Position numbers and translations under genes: made by a program
Notes under the pieces: model-generated
Seen by the model: only the letters and a program-made list of their open reading frames with translations
The model's database searches: none
Told to the model about the DNA's origin: nothing
Shown here: piece after piece, positions 42,423 to 51,183 of the stretch
How positions within the stretch are numbered: position 1 is the first letter of the stretch
Layout: each line of letters begins with the position of its first letter
NCBI GenBank assembly: GCA_902984215.1
Contig: CADWAF010001868.1
Span: 56,728 to 120,727, forward strand
Origin: Willaertia magna
Taxonomy: Eukaryota; Heterolobosea; Eutetramitea; Acrasida; Naegleriidae
Length of the DNA: 64,000 nt
Direction of reading: 5' to 3'

Positions 42423-44048
42423 ATGACACTTGTTGGCGGAAAGGCTACCTTTTTTCAATTAGTAATTACTACTTTATTATTAATAACTATTGTTGCGGCT
42501 TTAGTTTCAAAGGATCAAGAAAGAAGAAAGAAAACTGTACCAAGTAAAAGTCAACCATACTTTGATGAAAATCAACTTTTACTTTGGCCACAACCAAAGA
42601 AGAAAAGTCACGCAGAAGTACTAAAAAAACAATTCCATAAAATTCAATCTAAAAAATTTAAAGATGAACCTTTTAAAATAGAATTTGAACATTTAGCTTT
42701 TACACAACATCCAAATGAAATGGTTGTCCAATTCCATACCATTAATTACAATACAACAATTGGAAAACCAATGGTTAAAGTAGCTACAAGCATTGCAACA
42801 TTAAAATCTAATCCAATTGTTTATTACATTGGTTCTGAGACACATACTTATGGTGATTCTTATTACACAGGTTATGAACATTCTATTTTAATTAATCAAT
42901 TAAAATTAAATACAATGTATTATTATCAATGTGGTTTTGGATTAGGTCCAAATCAATTTACAATTCTTTCAGAAAATATTTATAACTTTACAACGAGAAG
43001 TAAAGAATCACCAGATGAAATTACAGTGTTAATGTATGCAGATATGGGTATAATGTTTTCACATAATAATAGAGAACAAATAGCAAAGAGAGTTAAAGAA
43101 AACCAAGGCAATGGTGATTTCTTTATTTACCATATTGGTGACATATCATACGCTGATGATTACCCATCATTCATGTATCAATACGTTTGGAATACTTGGT
43201 TTAAAGAAATGGAAGAAATCCATCCTTACACTGCATACATGACATGTCCTGGAAATCATGAAAATGGTCCTGCTTTCTTATTACATGAACATAAATATGA
43301 TTATGAATATCACTTTAAAGCTTATAATCATAAATTTTATATGCCATTAAGAAATGAAAGTAGAAATGAAGATTATGGTCACAATATGTGGTATTATTTA
43401 GATTTTGGTCCAGTTCGTTTCATTTCTTTTAGTACTGAAACTAATTATCCAAATGCTCCATTTAGTGAAGGAAATGTGAAGGGAGATCAAATGAAATATA
43501 TACAAAATGCTTTGGAAAGTGTAGATAGATCTAAAACACCATTTGTTATTACTTTAGGTCATCGTCCATTATATTCAACTGGAATTCATTTTAGTAATGC
43601 AAAAGGAGAACCTATTAAGGATGCAGAGAATTTAAGAAGTTTATTTGAACCAATGTGGCATAAGAATGGTGTAGATTTAAATGTTGTTGGTCATGTTCAC
43701 ACTTATGAAAGACAATATCCTGTTTATAATTTAACTGTTGAAACGAAAGAGAAATCTAATTATAAGAATCTTAAAGATACTATTTATGTTACAAATGGTT
43801 CAGGAGGTTGTATTGAAGGTCTTGGTAAGTGTTTTTATTGTCTTTTTATTTTAATGTTTTGTGAAGATTTTGAATTTGATTTCCATCATCACACTGATTG
43901 GCATAATTTTGGATACACAAAGGATGAAGGTTATGCAATTTTGAATGTAAAGAGAACTGGAAGTAGATCTGCAACTCTTTCTTGGAAATTTTATAATGCT
44001 GGAAAGAATGAATTGATTGATAGTTTCACTATTAACAAGGAGTTTTAA
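42423..44048 (+). CDS. Purple acid phosphatase-like metallophosphoesterase, type II membrane protein
   Basis: Two exons, 42423-43824 and 43867-44048; 527 residues. The frame runs back to 42414 only with TTG. The N-terminus is a signal anchor (FFQLVITTLLLITIVAALV). An N-terminal Fn3-like domain (NEMVVQFHTIN) precedes the catalytic domain with all metal-binding blocks: ADMGI, GDISYADDYP, GNHEN, LGHRPLY and GHVHTYERQYP. The 42-nt intron (43825-43866) has no stop and is a multiple of 3, so unspliced translation also stays open; splicing restores the family join GCIEGLDFEFDF. Purple acid phosphatases hydrolyse phosphomonoesters in acidic compartments, which suits a phagotroph. Confidence 0.93.
   Translation: MTLVGGKATFFQLVITTLLLITIVAALVSKDQERRKKTVPSKSQPYFDENQLLLWPQPKKKSHAEVLKKQFHKIQSKKFKDEPFKIEFEHLAFTQHPNEMVVQFHTINYNTTIGKPMVKVATSIATLKSNPIVYYIGSETHTYGDSYYTGYEHSILINQLKLNTMYYYQCGFGLGPNQFTILSENIYNFTTRSKESPDEITVLMYADMGIMFSHNNREQIAKRVKENQGNGDFFIYHIGDISYADDYPSFMYQYVWNTWFKEMEEIHPYTAYMTCPGNHENGPAFLLHEHKYDYEYHFKAYNHKFYMPLRNESRNEDYGHNMWYYLDFGPVRFISFSTETNYPNAPFSEGNVKGDQMKYIQNALESVDRSKTPFVITLGHRPLYSTGIHFSNAKGEPIKDAENLRSLFEPMWHKNGVDLNVVGHVHTYERQYPVYNLTVETKEKSNYKNLKDTIYVTNGSGGCIEGLGKCFYCLFILMFCEDFEFDFHHHTDWHNFGYTKDEGYAILNVKRTGSRSATLSWKFYNAGKNELIDSFTINKEF
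43825..43866 (+). other. Stopless 42-nt intron in the phosphatase gene
   Basis: Starts GTAAGT after the codons for GCIEGL and ends in GTGAAG. Its length (42 nt) and strong donor match the other introns of the window (39-46 nt). Read through, it would insert 14 residues, Cys/Phe-rich (GKCFYCLFILMFCE), just before the conserved HHHTDW stretch. Confidence 0.75.
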
Positions 44049-44091
44049 AACGTTTGGCTTTTTTAGTCAACTTACATAAATTCATTAATAT

Positions 44092-45807
44092 TTATTTGAA
44101 TTCAATATATAACTTTTCCATTCCAACAACAATTGTAAAAATTTGTTTTTCATTTTCTAAAATTGGAGGAAAATTAATTTGTTTTAAATTATAACTTCCA
44201 AAACCTTTTACTTTTGTAAAATCATAATTAAATCTTTCACCACCAAGTAAATTAGCGTTAGTGAATAAAAAATCTAACTCTATTGAAGAGATTTCTTTCT
44301 TATTTTTATATTGTGGGCTAATTAAATGCAAATAAACACCGCATTCTCCTTCCCTTGAATTAATTTTTCCTTTTGGAAAAATTACAATTTTCCATTTTAA
44401 ACCAAATGCTATAAAAGTATCACTATAAAAACGTTGTCCTTTTTCTACAAGAAATGGTGTTGTTATATTTAAAATTGTTATAAATTCATAGTTTGGATAT
44501 TCTATTTTAAAATTATTAATTATCTGTTGATTTTTCCAATCTTCAATTTGTAATAATTTATTTTCTAAATTTATGTTGTGTTGTTGTAAATTATTAAGGT
44601 TTTGTTTTAATTTAGTAATTTCTTTATTTTGGTTTTGTAAACATTGTAATAAAGTAATATTAAACGAATCTAATTTATTTTCATTAATTTTAATATATAA
44701 ATTTAAATATTTATCTGTTAAATTTAATTTTAAATATTCACTTAACAATTCTAGTTCTAAATCTTTATTAGAATTATCTAATTCATAAATTAATTCTAAG
44801 TATTTTATTTTTTTTGTGTTATTATACAATTCTTTATAAATTATAATCGTTTCTGTTTTTAATTCATTGTGATCTTTTATAAAATTTAGTAAATTTTTTA
44901 AATTTATATTTGTTAAATTTATTTCTGTAAATAACTTTTTAAAAAATAAAATAGATTCTTCGTTGCTTATTTTGGTGTTAAATGTAATTAATTTTTGTAA
45001 TATAATATTTCTGTTGTAATTACTTGTATTAAATAAAATTATTAAATAATCTAATTTTATATTTTCATCTAAGTAGCAAAATATATCGTTAATTAAATCA
45101 TAATTTAATTTATTTAGTTTACAGTATTTAATAAATGTTTCTTTTAATAAATTGTTATTTTTATTTTTTGATTCAAATATTAAATTGAATAGTTTAATGT
45201 AATATTTTTGTAAATTATTTTCATTATTTATTTTAATTTCTAATTTTTGTAATTGTAAAATTTTATAATCCAAATTAGGCAACAATTCGTCAATTAAAAT
45301 TAAATATTTTTCAAATAATAAGTTTTCTTCATAATTTTGTTTTAATAATATATCAAATTTTAAATTATTTAATTCAATTAAATGATTATCAAAGTTAGTA
45401 CTATTATTAATTAAATCTGATAAATCGTCAATTAATTTATTACAAATATTTAACAAATTATTATCAATTAACCATAACTTAACATTTGTAATAACTTTTG
45501 TAATAAATTTTTCAATTTTTTCATTAATTGTCGACTTTAAACTAAAATTTGGAGTTAAAGTTTTAAATTTTAATACATTTCTAGAGAGAGGACATGTATT
45601 ATTTAATTTTAACCATTCTTCAATTGATTTTCTTTCAAAAGTATGACCTGTTTCAATAATTACAGGATTAATCATAATTTGTTGATTAATAGGACATGCA
45701 AATTTATTTAATTTATTTTTCCATTCTTCTATTTGTTTTTCAATATTTTCTTTATTAAAAGAATTTGTTAAATTATTTGTTGTGGAAGTTTGGCTGTGTG
45801 AAAGCAT
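44092..45807 (-). CDS. U-box protein with C-terminal MATH/TRAF-like domain, probable E3 ubiquitin ligase
   Basis: 571 residues, no intron. Residues about 36-105 form a U-box: FACPINQQIMINPVIIETGH, then FERKSIEEWLKLNNTCPLS. A long Asn/Leu/Lys-rich helical middle (about 110-400) ends in a coiled coil (TKLKQNLNNLQQ). The last 140 residues look like a MATH domain: FGLKWKIVIFPKGK, then VYLHLISPQY and GFGSYNLKQI. The U-box would recruit an E2, the MATH fold usually binds substrate peptides. TRAFs join a RING to MATH; here the RING is replaced by a U-box. Function is inferred from the domains only. The coding sequence is among the most AT-rich in the window. Confidence 0.83.
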   Translation of the reverse strand: MLSHSQTSTTNNLTNSFNKENIEKQIEEWKNKLNKFACPINQQIMINPVIIETGHTFERKSIEEWLKLNNTCPLSRNVLKFKTLTPNFSLKSTINEKIEKFITKVITNVKLWLIDNNLLNICNKLIDDLSDLINNSTNFDNHLIELNNLKFDILLKQNYEENLLFEKYLILIDELLPNLDYKILQLQKLEIKINNENNLQKYYIKLFNLIFESKNKNNNLLKETFIKYCKLNKLNYDLINDIFCYLDENIKLDYLIILFNTSNYNRNIILQKLITFNTKISNEESILFFKKLFTEINLTNINLKNLLNFIKDHNELKTETIIIYKELYNNTKKIKYLELIYELDNSNKDLELELLSEYLKLNLTDKYLNLYIKINENKLDSFNITLLQCLQNQNKEITKLKQNLNNLQQHNINLENKLLQIEDWKNQQIINNFKIEYPNYEFITILNITTPFLVEKGQRFYSDTFIAFGLKWKIVIFPKGKINSREGECGVYLHLISPQYKNKKEISSIELDFLFTNANLLGGERFNYDFTKVKGFGSYNLKQINFPPILENEKQIFTIVVGMEKLYIEFK

Positions 45808-45940
45808 TTTTAAAAGTAAATGTAAATGTGAAGAAGCTCACAAATTCAAACCTTAATAATACTTATTAAATAGTACTTATTAAATAAAAATCAACTTAAA
45901 TTTTCATTTGTAAGCACTATTTTATTTCAAATGAATTAAT

Positions 45941-46849
45941 TTAATTACAAGAATAGCTAACAAATGCATTACATCTACTTCCAGGTCTATATTCCCAATG
46001 CCATGTTTCACTTGGAACAGTTCTAACAAATCCAAATCTACTTGCATTTCTAGTCAACCAATTATAAACATTTCCATTAGCAACATTAATATCCAAAGCA
46101 ATTCCATTTTGATGATTTGAATAACCTGGAGCAGCAGCTAAATTTCCATTATTACAACTTTTAGTCTTATAACAATTATAGAAATATTGTTGTTCAGCAT
46201 TAGTTCTAAATCCACTACTAATTTGTAAATGAATTCCACTTTGTGCAGCTGCATTCTTCATTGCATTGAAATATCCTGCAGTACTGTCAACAACATTCTT
46301 ACCATCAATAGTAACACAACGTTTTTCACCAATTGCTCTACCATTATCGTATGCTTGTCCACAGTTATGAGTACCACCAGCTGGGGCAGGAGTTGGATTA
46401 CCACCGCCACCACCAACTTGTTGGACATAGTTTGAAGCAACATAACCATAACCAAATGATCCTTGAACACCATACCATAAATAACCACAATCACTTCCTT
46501 GCCATCCAGTGGTTGTAACAGTTTCACCTGGATTTAAAGTTTTGATAACACCCTTGTTGGTACAAGCACCATTTCTGACATTTAAAGCAGCAGTTGCACG
46601 TAAGGTGATTCCTGCACCAATCATTGATGATGAATCAGATTCAGTTTGTACTTCATCCTTCTTATTCTTTAAATTCTTCTTCTTCTTTAACCACAATGAT
46701 GATCTAACTCCACCTCTTTGTCTCAATCTTCTTAACTTTCTTAATTCTGCAAGGACTGAAGATATTGCTTTATCGGCATATGATTCACTTGCAGCAACTA
46801 AAGTGGCAGCTAAAAGAACTACCAATAAACATTGAATTAATAGTTTCAT
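45941..46849 (-). CDS. Secreted SH3b + M15B (VanY-type) D,D-carboxypeptidase-like enzyme
   Basis: 302 residues from ATG 46849, which gives an ideal signal peptide (LLIQCLLVVLLAATLVAA); an upstream ATG pair at 46888 would put 13 extra residues before it. A basic propeptide-like segment (RKLRRLRQRGG) is followed by an SH3b domain (LRATAALNVRNGACTNKG, then GYVASNYVQQ), a Gly/Pro linker, and a peptidase M15 domain with its zinc ligands: SNHQNGIALD (H and D) and WHWEYR (H), plus SSGFRTNAEQQ. M15B enzymes cut D-Ala from bacterial cell-wall peptides, and SH3b domains bind cell wall. For an amoeba this would aid digestion of bacterial prey. Bacterial ancestry is likely but inferred. Confidence 0.9.
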   Translation of the reverse strand: MKLLIQCLLVVLLAATLVAASESYADKAISSVLAELRKLRRLRQRGGVRSSLWLKKKKNLKNKKDEVQTESDSSSMIGAGITLRATAALNVRNGACTNKGVIKTLNPGETVTTTGWQGSDCGYLWYGVQGSFGYGYVASNYVQQVGGGGGNPTPAPAGGTHNCGQAYDNGRAIGEKRCVTIDGKNVVDSTAGYFNAMKNAAAQSGIHLQISSGFRTNAEQQYFYNCYKTKSCNNGNLAAAPGYSNHQNGIALDINVANGNVYNWLTRNASRFGFVRTVPSETWHWEYRPGSRCNAFVSYSCN

Positions 46850-47137
46850 TATTTTTTTGATGATTTTTGGGATTTGTGATTCCATCATCTTTTATTTTTA
46901 ATGACACTCGATTACGACATTATAATTTACGGTTACAATTGTGACCTGACCGTACAAAATAATATAAACGTGAAGTAACGACTTCGTTACAAACATTTTT
47001 AATACTAAATAACCAATTTTAATAAACAAGCCAAAGCTTTTTATTTATTTGCATGTGTTTATGTTGTACATTTGATTTAACACTGAAGAAGTTTTCGAAA
47101 ATAAAAAAATTAAGGCATTTTTTAAAATTAAAAAAAA

Positions 47138-48874
47138 ATGCCTTCATCTTCTCAACATGACATTCACAGAGCTTATGATCAACTTGAAAAAGTTGCGAAT
47201 GACATCCGAGATTTAATTTTCGATTTCGATATTTCTAAATATCCTTGGGAACAATTATTAAATAAATATTATATTTTAAATAAAAATTTAGATACTATCC
47301 AATCCATAATGAAAAAAGAAGATTCTAACTTTAAAATGTCACTTTTACATCCAAAAGATGGAAATTTAGAAAATTTAACTCAACTTACTGAAAAATTAAG
47401 TGTTTACACTCATGACCTACAAAAAACAAAAGAAACAAAATCTGAAGATTTCCCTCAAATTTCTAGTAGTAATCTTTCAAATATGAATAATGAAGAATTA
47501 CAAAATAGAAGAAGTAGACATGATGAACTAGCTTCTCACTGTTTTTCATGTTTAGAAAAACAAAAAAAGAAAGTTCAAAGTACAATTAAGAAAAAAGATA
47601 AAACTACATCTTTCCATAAAGTTTTTAACATTGATGATTCAAAAGATCTTTTACCAGATACTTTACTAATAAAACATAATGCAATTAGAAAACAAAGTAA
47701 AATGAAGAATATTTTATTAGAAAGTATCTTAACAGGAAAGGAATTAAATAATACAGTAATTCCTCAGAATACTAATAATATAAATTATTTAAGAGATGTT
47801 TATAAAGGAAGTATTCCTACATCTGCTCCGAGATCTAAATTTGTTGCATCCACCACTGAAGATCCATTTAAACCAAATATTATTAATAATACATCCACTA
47901 TGCAACAAGGCAGTAATACTAAACAACAACAACAAGGTGGTATTAATATTAAGACTGTTACTAGTAGTGGAACAGCTGGTAGTCAAAATGTAAATACAAA
48001 TGTAAATTTAATGAAAAAAGAACCTGGAACGGAAGGTGTTAATGTAGATATAAAGAAAGAAGGTGTTAATAAACCACCAACAAATTTACGTACAAATACT
48101 ACAGCTGGAATGGTTAATAGAGGAAATGGAATGCCACAAGGTACTTCCCCAATGATTAAGAAAGAAAATGTTGGTGGGGTAACTGGACCAAATACAAATA
48201 CTACTAATATTAATACAGGAGGAAATACACCTATTACTGCAGCTGGAAGAGGAAGAAGAAACGCAGTCACACCAACGACAGTTACAACAGGTGGAGGAAG
48301 TGGTAGAACAACACCTACAAGTGGGGTTAATACTAAACCACCAACAAATGGAAATTTCTTTAACACTCCAAACAATGGAGTAAGAGGTAATACTACAACT
48401 GGAACTGATGGTTTAATTGATTTGACAACACAAGGTGCAGCTTTAAATCAAAATAGAATGAATAATACAAATGTTGGTGGTGTTGTAAATGCTACTGGAA
48501 TAAATCCAAATACTCCAAGAAATCAACAAGCAATGGGAATGGGAAGAGGAAATCAAACACCTACCGCACCAACAGCTGGAGTTAATCCAAATGTAATGAT
48601 GTTCCCAACTGCAGCTGCTATGGGAGGTAATTTCATGAATAGACCTGGAAATATGATCTTCCCACCAACTGGAGGTGTTTACCAAATACCTGGTCAACTA
48701 GGGAGGGGTGCACCTAACATGTTTGGTCCTAACTTTTTAATGCGTGGAGCTCCTAATCCAATGTATATGCCACAATTTTATGGGTTACCAACGACAGCTA
48801 CTAATCCAACAGCCACTCAACCAGGACAACAACAAGGGAATACAAATCCACAACAACAACAACAAAAAAAGTAA
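47138..48874 (+). CDS. MED8: MED8-like Mediator subunit with long Asn/Thr/Gly-rich tail
   Basis: 578 residues, intronless, start after a long A-run. The first 110 residues are helical and follow the MED8 pattern: two helices (HDIHRAYDQLEKVANDIRDL), the motif YPWEQLLNKYYILNKNLDTI corresponding to the family WPSFLDKFNILSGQLNTL-type stretch, then LHPKDGNLENLTQLTEKL in place of the family LTEGR region. A Lys-rich helical segment follows. From about 250 on, the protein is low-complexity, rich in Asn, Thr, Gly, Pro and Gln, with no globular domain. MED8 sits in the head module of Mediator and contacts Pol II machinery. The call rests on the N-terminal pattern alone; another nuclear coiled-coil protein remains possible. 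Its stop is 7 nt from the convergent COQ5 stop. Confidence 0.55.
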   Translation: MPSSSQHDIHRAYDQLEKVANDIRDLIFDFDISKYPWEQLLNKYYILNKNLDTIQSIMKKEDSNFKMSLLHPKDGNLENLTQLTEKLSVYTHDLQKTKETKSEDFPQISSSNLSNMNNEELQNRRSRHDELASHCFSCLEKQKKKVQSTIKKKDKTTSFHKVFNIDDSKDLLPDTLLIKHNAIRKQSKMKNILLESILTGKELNNTVIPQNTNNINYLRDVYKGSIPTSAPRSKFVASTTEDPFKPNIINNTSTMQQGSNTKQQQQGGINIKTVTSSGTAGSQNVNTNVNLMKKEPGTEGVNVDIKKEGVNKPPTNLRTNTTAGMVNRGNGMPQGTSPMIKKENVGGVTGPNTNTTNINTGGNTPITAAGRGRRNAVTPTTVTTGGGSGRTTPTSGVNTKPPTNGNFFNTPNNGVRGNTTTGTDGLIDLTTQGAALNQNRMNNTNVGGVVNATGINPNTPRNQQAMGMGRGNQTPTAPTAGVNPNVMMFPTAAAMGGNFMNRPGNMIFPPTGGVYQIPGQLGRGAPNMFGPNFLMRGAPNPMYMPQFYGLPTTATNPTATQPGQQQGNTNPQQQQQKK

Positions 48875-48881
48875 ATACAAT

Positions 48882-49787
48882 TTATAGTTTAATACCTGAA
48901 TGAATTGCAACTACACCAAAAGATAAATTTGTGTATTTTACATTCTTAAAACCAGCATTTTCAATCATTGATTTAAAAGTATTTTGATTAGGGAATTTAC
49001 GAATACTTTCAACTAAATATTGATATGAATCTCTGTCATTTGCTACAATCTCACCCATTTTAGGAATAATATTAAAACTATACCAATCATATATTGCTTT
49101 CATTATAACATCAGATACTTCACTAAATTCTAAACAAACAAAATGACCACCAGGTTTTAAAACACGATAAGCTTCTTTTAAAACTTGATCAATATGTGTA
49201 CAATTTCTAATACCAAAACAAATTGTATATCCATCTACAGAATTATCTTCAATTTTACCTTTAAAATCTTCAGCATTTGCTTCTAACCATCCAATCTCAA
49301 TATTTTGTGCAATATTCTCAAGATTTAATCTTTTTGCATTATCTTTACCTACTTGAAGCATTGATGGATTAATATCACTAATAATTACTTTACTTTTAAT
49401 ATCACTGTTTTCACTATTTCTTTTAATATATTCAACAATTCTAAATCCTATATCACCAGTACCACCGGCAACATCTAAATAAGTTCCACCTGGTTGTGGT
49501 TTATAATGATCTGCAATTAAATGATCTTTCCATAATCTGTGTAATGTACCACTCATTAAATCATTCATAATATCATATTTACTTGCTACATTATGAAATA
49601 CATGTCCAACTAATTGTTCTTTTTCTGATTCTAATACTGTTTTAAATCCAAAATGTGTTGTTTTAGAATCTTCTTGTGTATTAAATGTAGAAATGGTAGT
49701 GGAATAATTATTACATTTCACAACATTTTGAATAAAAGAAGATTGTTTACAAGTGAATGCGGAACGAAGTCTTAAACAATTTTTCAT
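48882..49787 (-). CDS. COQ5: COQ5, ubiquinone biosynthesis C-methyltransferase (mitochondrial)
   Basis: 301 residues from ATG 49787; the frame reaches 49805 only with GTG. The N-terminus is basic and Ser/Thr-rich, a mitochondrial presequence. The catalytic part has all UbiE/COQ5 signatures: THFGFKTV, VASKYDIMNDLMSGTLHRLW, the SAM-binding LDVAGGTGDIGFRI, FGIRNCTHIDQVLKEAYRVL and PGGHFVCLEFSEV. The enzyme methylates the benzoquinone ring of the coenzyme Q precursor on the matrix face of the inner membrane, within the CoQ synthome. Length is normal, no key residue is missing. Confidence 0.95.
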   Translation of the reverse strand: MKNCLRLRSAFTCKQSSFIQNVVKCNNYSTTISTFNTQEDSKTTHFGFKTVLESEKEQLVGHVFHNVASKYDIMNDLMSGTLHRLWKDHLIADHYKPQPGGTYLDVAGGTGDIGFRIVEYIKRNSENSDIKSKVIISDINPSMLQVGKDNAKRLNLENIAQNIEIGWLEANAEDFKGKIEDNSVDGYTICFGIRNCTHIDQVLKEAYRVLKPGGHFVCLEFSEVSDVIMKAIYDWYSFNIIPKMGEIVANDRDSYQYLVESIRKFPNQNTFKSMIENAGFKNVKYTNLSFGVVAIHSGIKL

Positions 49788-50294
49788 TTTTTTTTTAATT
49801 TTCACTGTTTATTAGAATTCATTGTGTTGTTGCCTTGCCTCGCTTGATTGAATATTTTCGGGAAGGTTAAGGATTTTGATGTTTAGAAAACAATGTTAAA
49901 GAGTAACGCAACAGTTTGAAAAGGCCTTTATCTGAAGAGGTTTGATTTAAATGTGGATGATGAATTCAAAATGTACTTTAAAGAAAAGTAGATTATAGAA
50001 AAGTTTTATAACCTGAAGTTAATATTTGGTGAAAATTTTCATTATCCATTGTAAGGTTTCATTCAAAATAATTATCAAATGTTCGTTAATAGAGAGTTAA
50101 ATACAAAAGCACTTTTATCTAAAAGACTTTAATCAATTGTCATCAATACATTAAAACTTTATTTGTCAAATAGATACTCGATTGACTTACATTAATTAGA
50201 GTGTGAATGAAATAAGAATAAATTTTACAGAAAAAAAACTAACTTCAAGATAGTTAAAATTTTTACAATTTCTTTCTTATAAAACTCTAATTGA
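49788..50294. other. Intergenic region between divergent COQ5 and RWP-RK genes
   Basis: About 500 AT-rich bases holding both upstream regions. No open frame of coding character and no RNA gene is seen. The last 30 bases before the RWP-RK start contain a pyrimidine-rich patch (TTTCTTTCTT). Confidence 0.5.
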
Positions 50295-51077
50295 ATGAAT
50301 AGTAATAGTATTCATAAAAACAATATCTCAATTAAATCTTTACAGATGTCATCTCATACATTAATAACTGTACCTTTTATTCCATGCATTAATGCAGATA
50401 GTGATTTATCCAAGTCAATTACTTTACCTTCAACAACAATTAATGATAACTCTTCACAAGAATTAAATACTGTTTTGTCACCATTCAATACTATTCCATC
50501 TAGTCTTTTAAATAAAAAGAGATTATCCATTCCCTCACCAACCAGTTCAATAGAAGAAAGTAATAACTCAACTAACTCTTCCACTGACAAAGTAAATAAT
50601 AATAACAACTCTGACGATAACAACAGTAATTGCAACAATCTATCCATTCTAAAAAGAAGTAGTAAAGAAGTAAATAAAAAGAGAAAGACTAGATGTTGTA
50701 GAAACATTCAAAAACAAGAATTAATTAAATACTTTTCTTTTAAAGAAGAAAAAGCAGCTGAATTGATGGGTATCTCAAAAAGTAAATTAAAAAGAGTAAA
50801 AAAAGAATTAGGTATCACAAGATGGCCTCATCGCAGGTTAGAAAGTTTATCTGCAGAGTTACAAGAGGTAAAAACACAATTAAGTCAACTAGAACAAATG
50901 TCACGTGATGAAAAAGAGAAAGTAGATAAATTAAGTTATAAATTAAATATAATACAAGGTTCTATTGATATGATAAATAATATACCTAATATAATAACTA
51001 AATTATCAAATAATTCTATTAAAGAATTAGTTTCAAAAAATTTACGAATTAAAATTTGTAATTTATTAAATCCATAA
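50295..51077 (+). CDS. RWP-RK domain transcription factor
   Basis: 260 residues. A Ser/Asn-rich N-terminus leads into a basic stretch (KEVNKKRKTRCCRN) and the RWP-RK domain (about 135-186): LIKYFSFKEEKAAELMGIS, KSKLKRVKKELGITRWPHRR. The family signature RWPxRK is RWPHRR here, and the domain is followed at once by a leucine coiled coil (LSAELQEVKTQLSQLEQM). RWP-RK proteins bind DNA and in plants and algae control nitrogen responses and gametogenesis; in Amoebozoa and Heterolobosea they occur but are little studied. A nuclear regulator of unknown target genes is the safest reading. Confidence 0.88.
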   Translation: MNSNSIHKNNISIKSLQMSSHTLITVPFIPCINADSDLSKSITLPSTTINDNSSQELNTVLSPFNTIPSSLLNKKRLSIPSPTSSIEESNNSTNSSTDKVNNNNNSDDNNSNCNNLSILKRSSKEVNKKRKTRCCRNIQKQELIKYFSFKEEKAAELMGISKSKLKRVKKELGITRWPHRRLESLSAELQEVKTQLSQLEQMSRDEKEKVDKLSYKLNIIQGSIDMINNIPNIITKLSNNSIKELVSKNLRIKICNLLNP

Positions 51078-51183
51078 ATATGTAATATATAAATTGTAAA
51101 TTATTATTATCAATAAACTTTCAAATGTTACCAAAATAATCATCATTCACCATATTATTTAACACAACAACAACATTAATAAA

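Noticed and set aside
42332..42547. Frame overlapping the phosphatase start
   Set aside because: No ATG in a good context, and it overlaps the clear signal anchor of the phosphatase in another frame.
47789..48697. Several frames opposite or out of phase in the MED8-like tail
   Set aside because: Simple-sequence Asn/Thr/Gly codons leave other frames open by chance.
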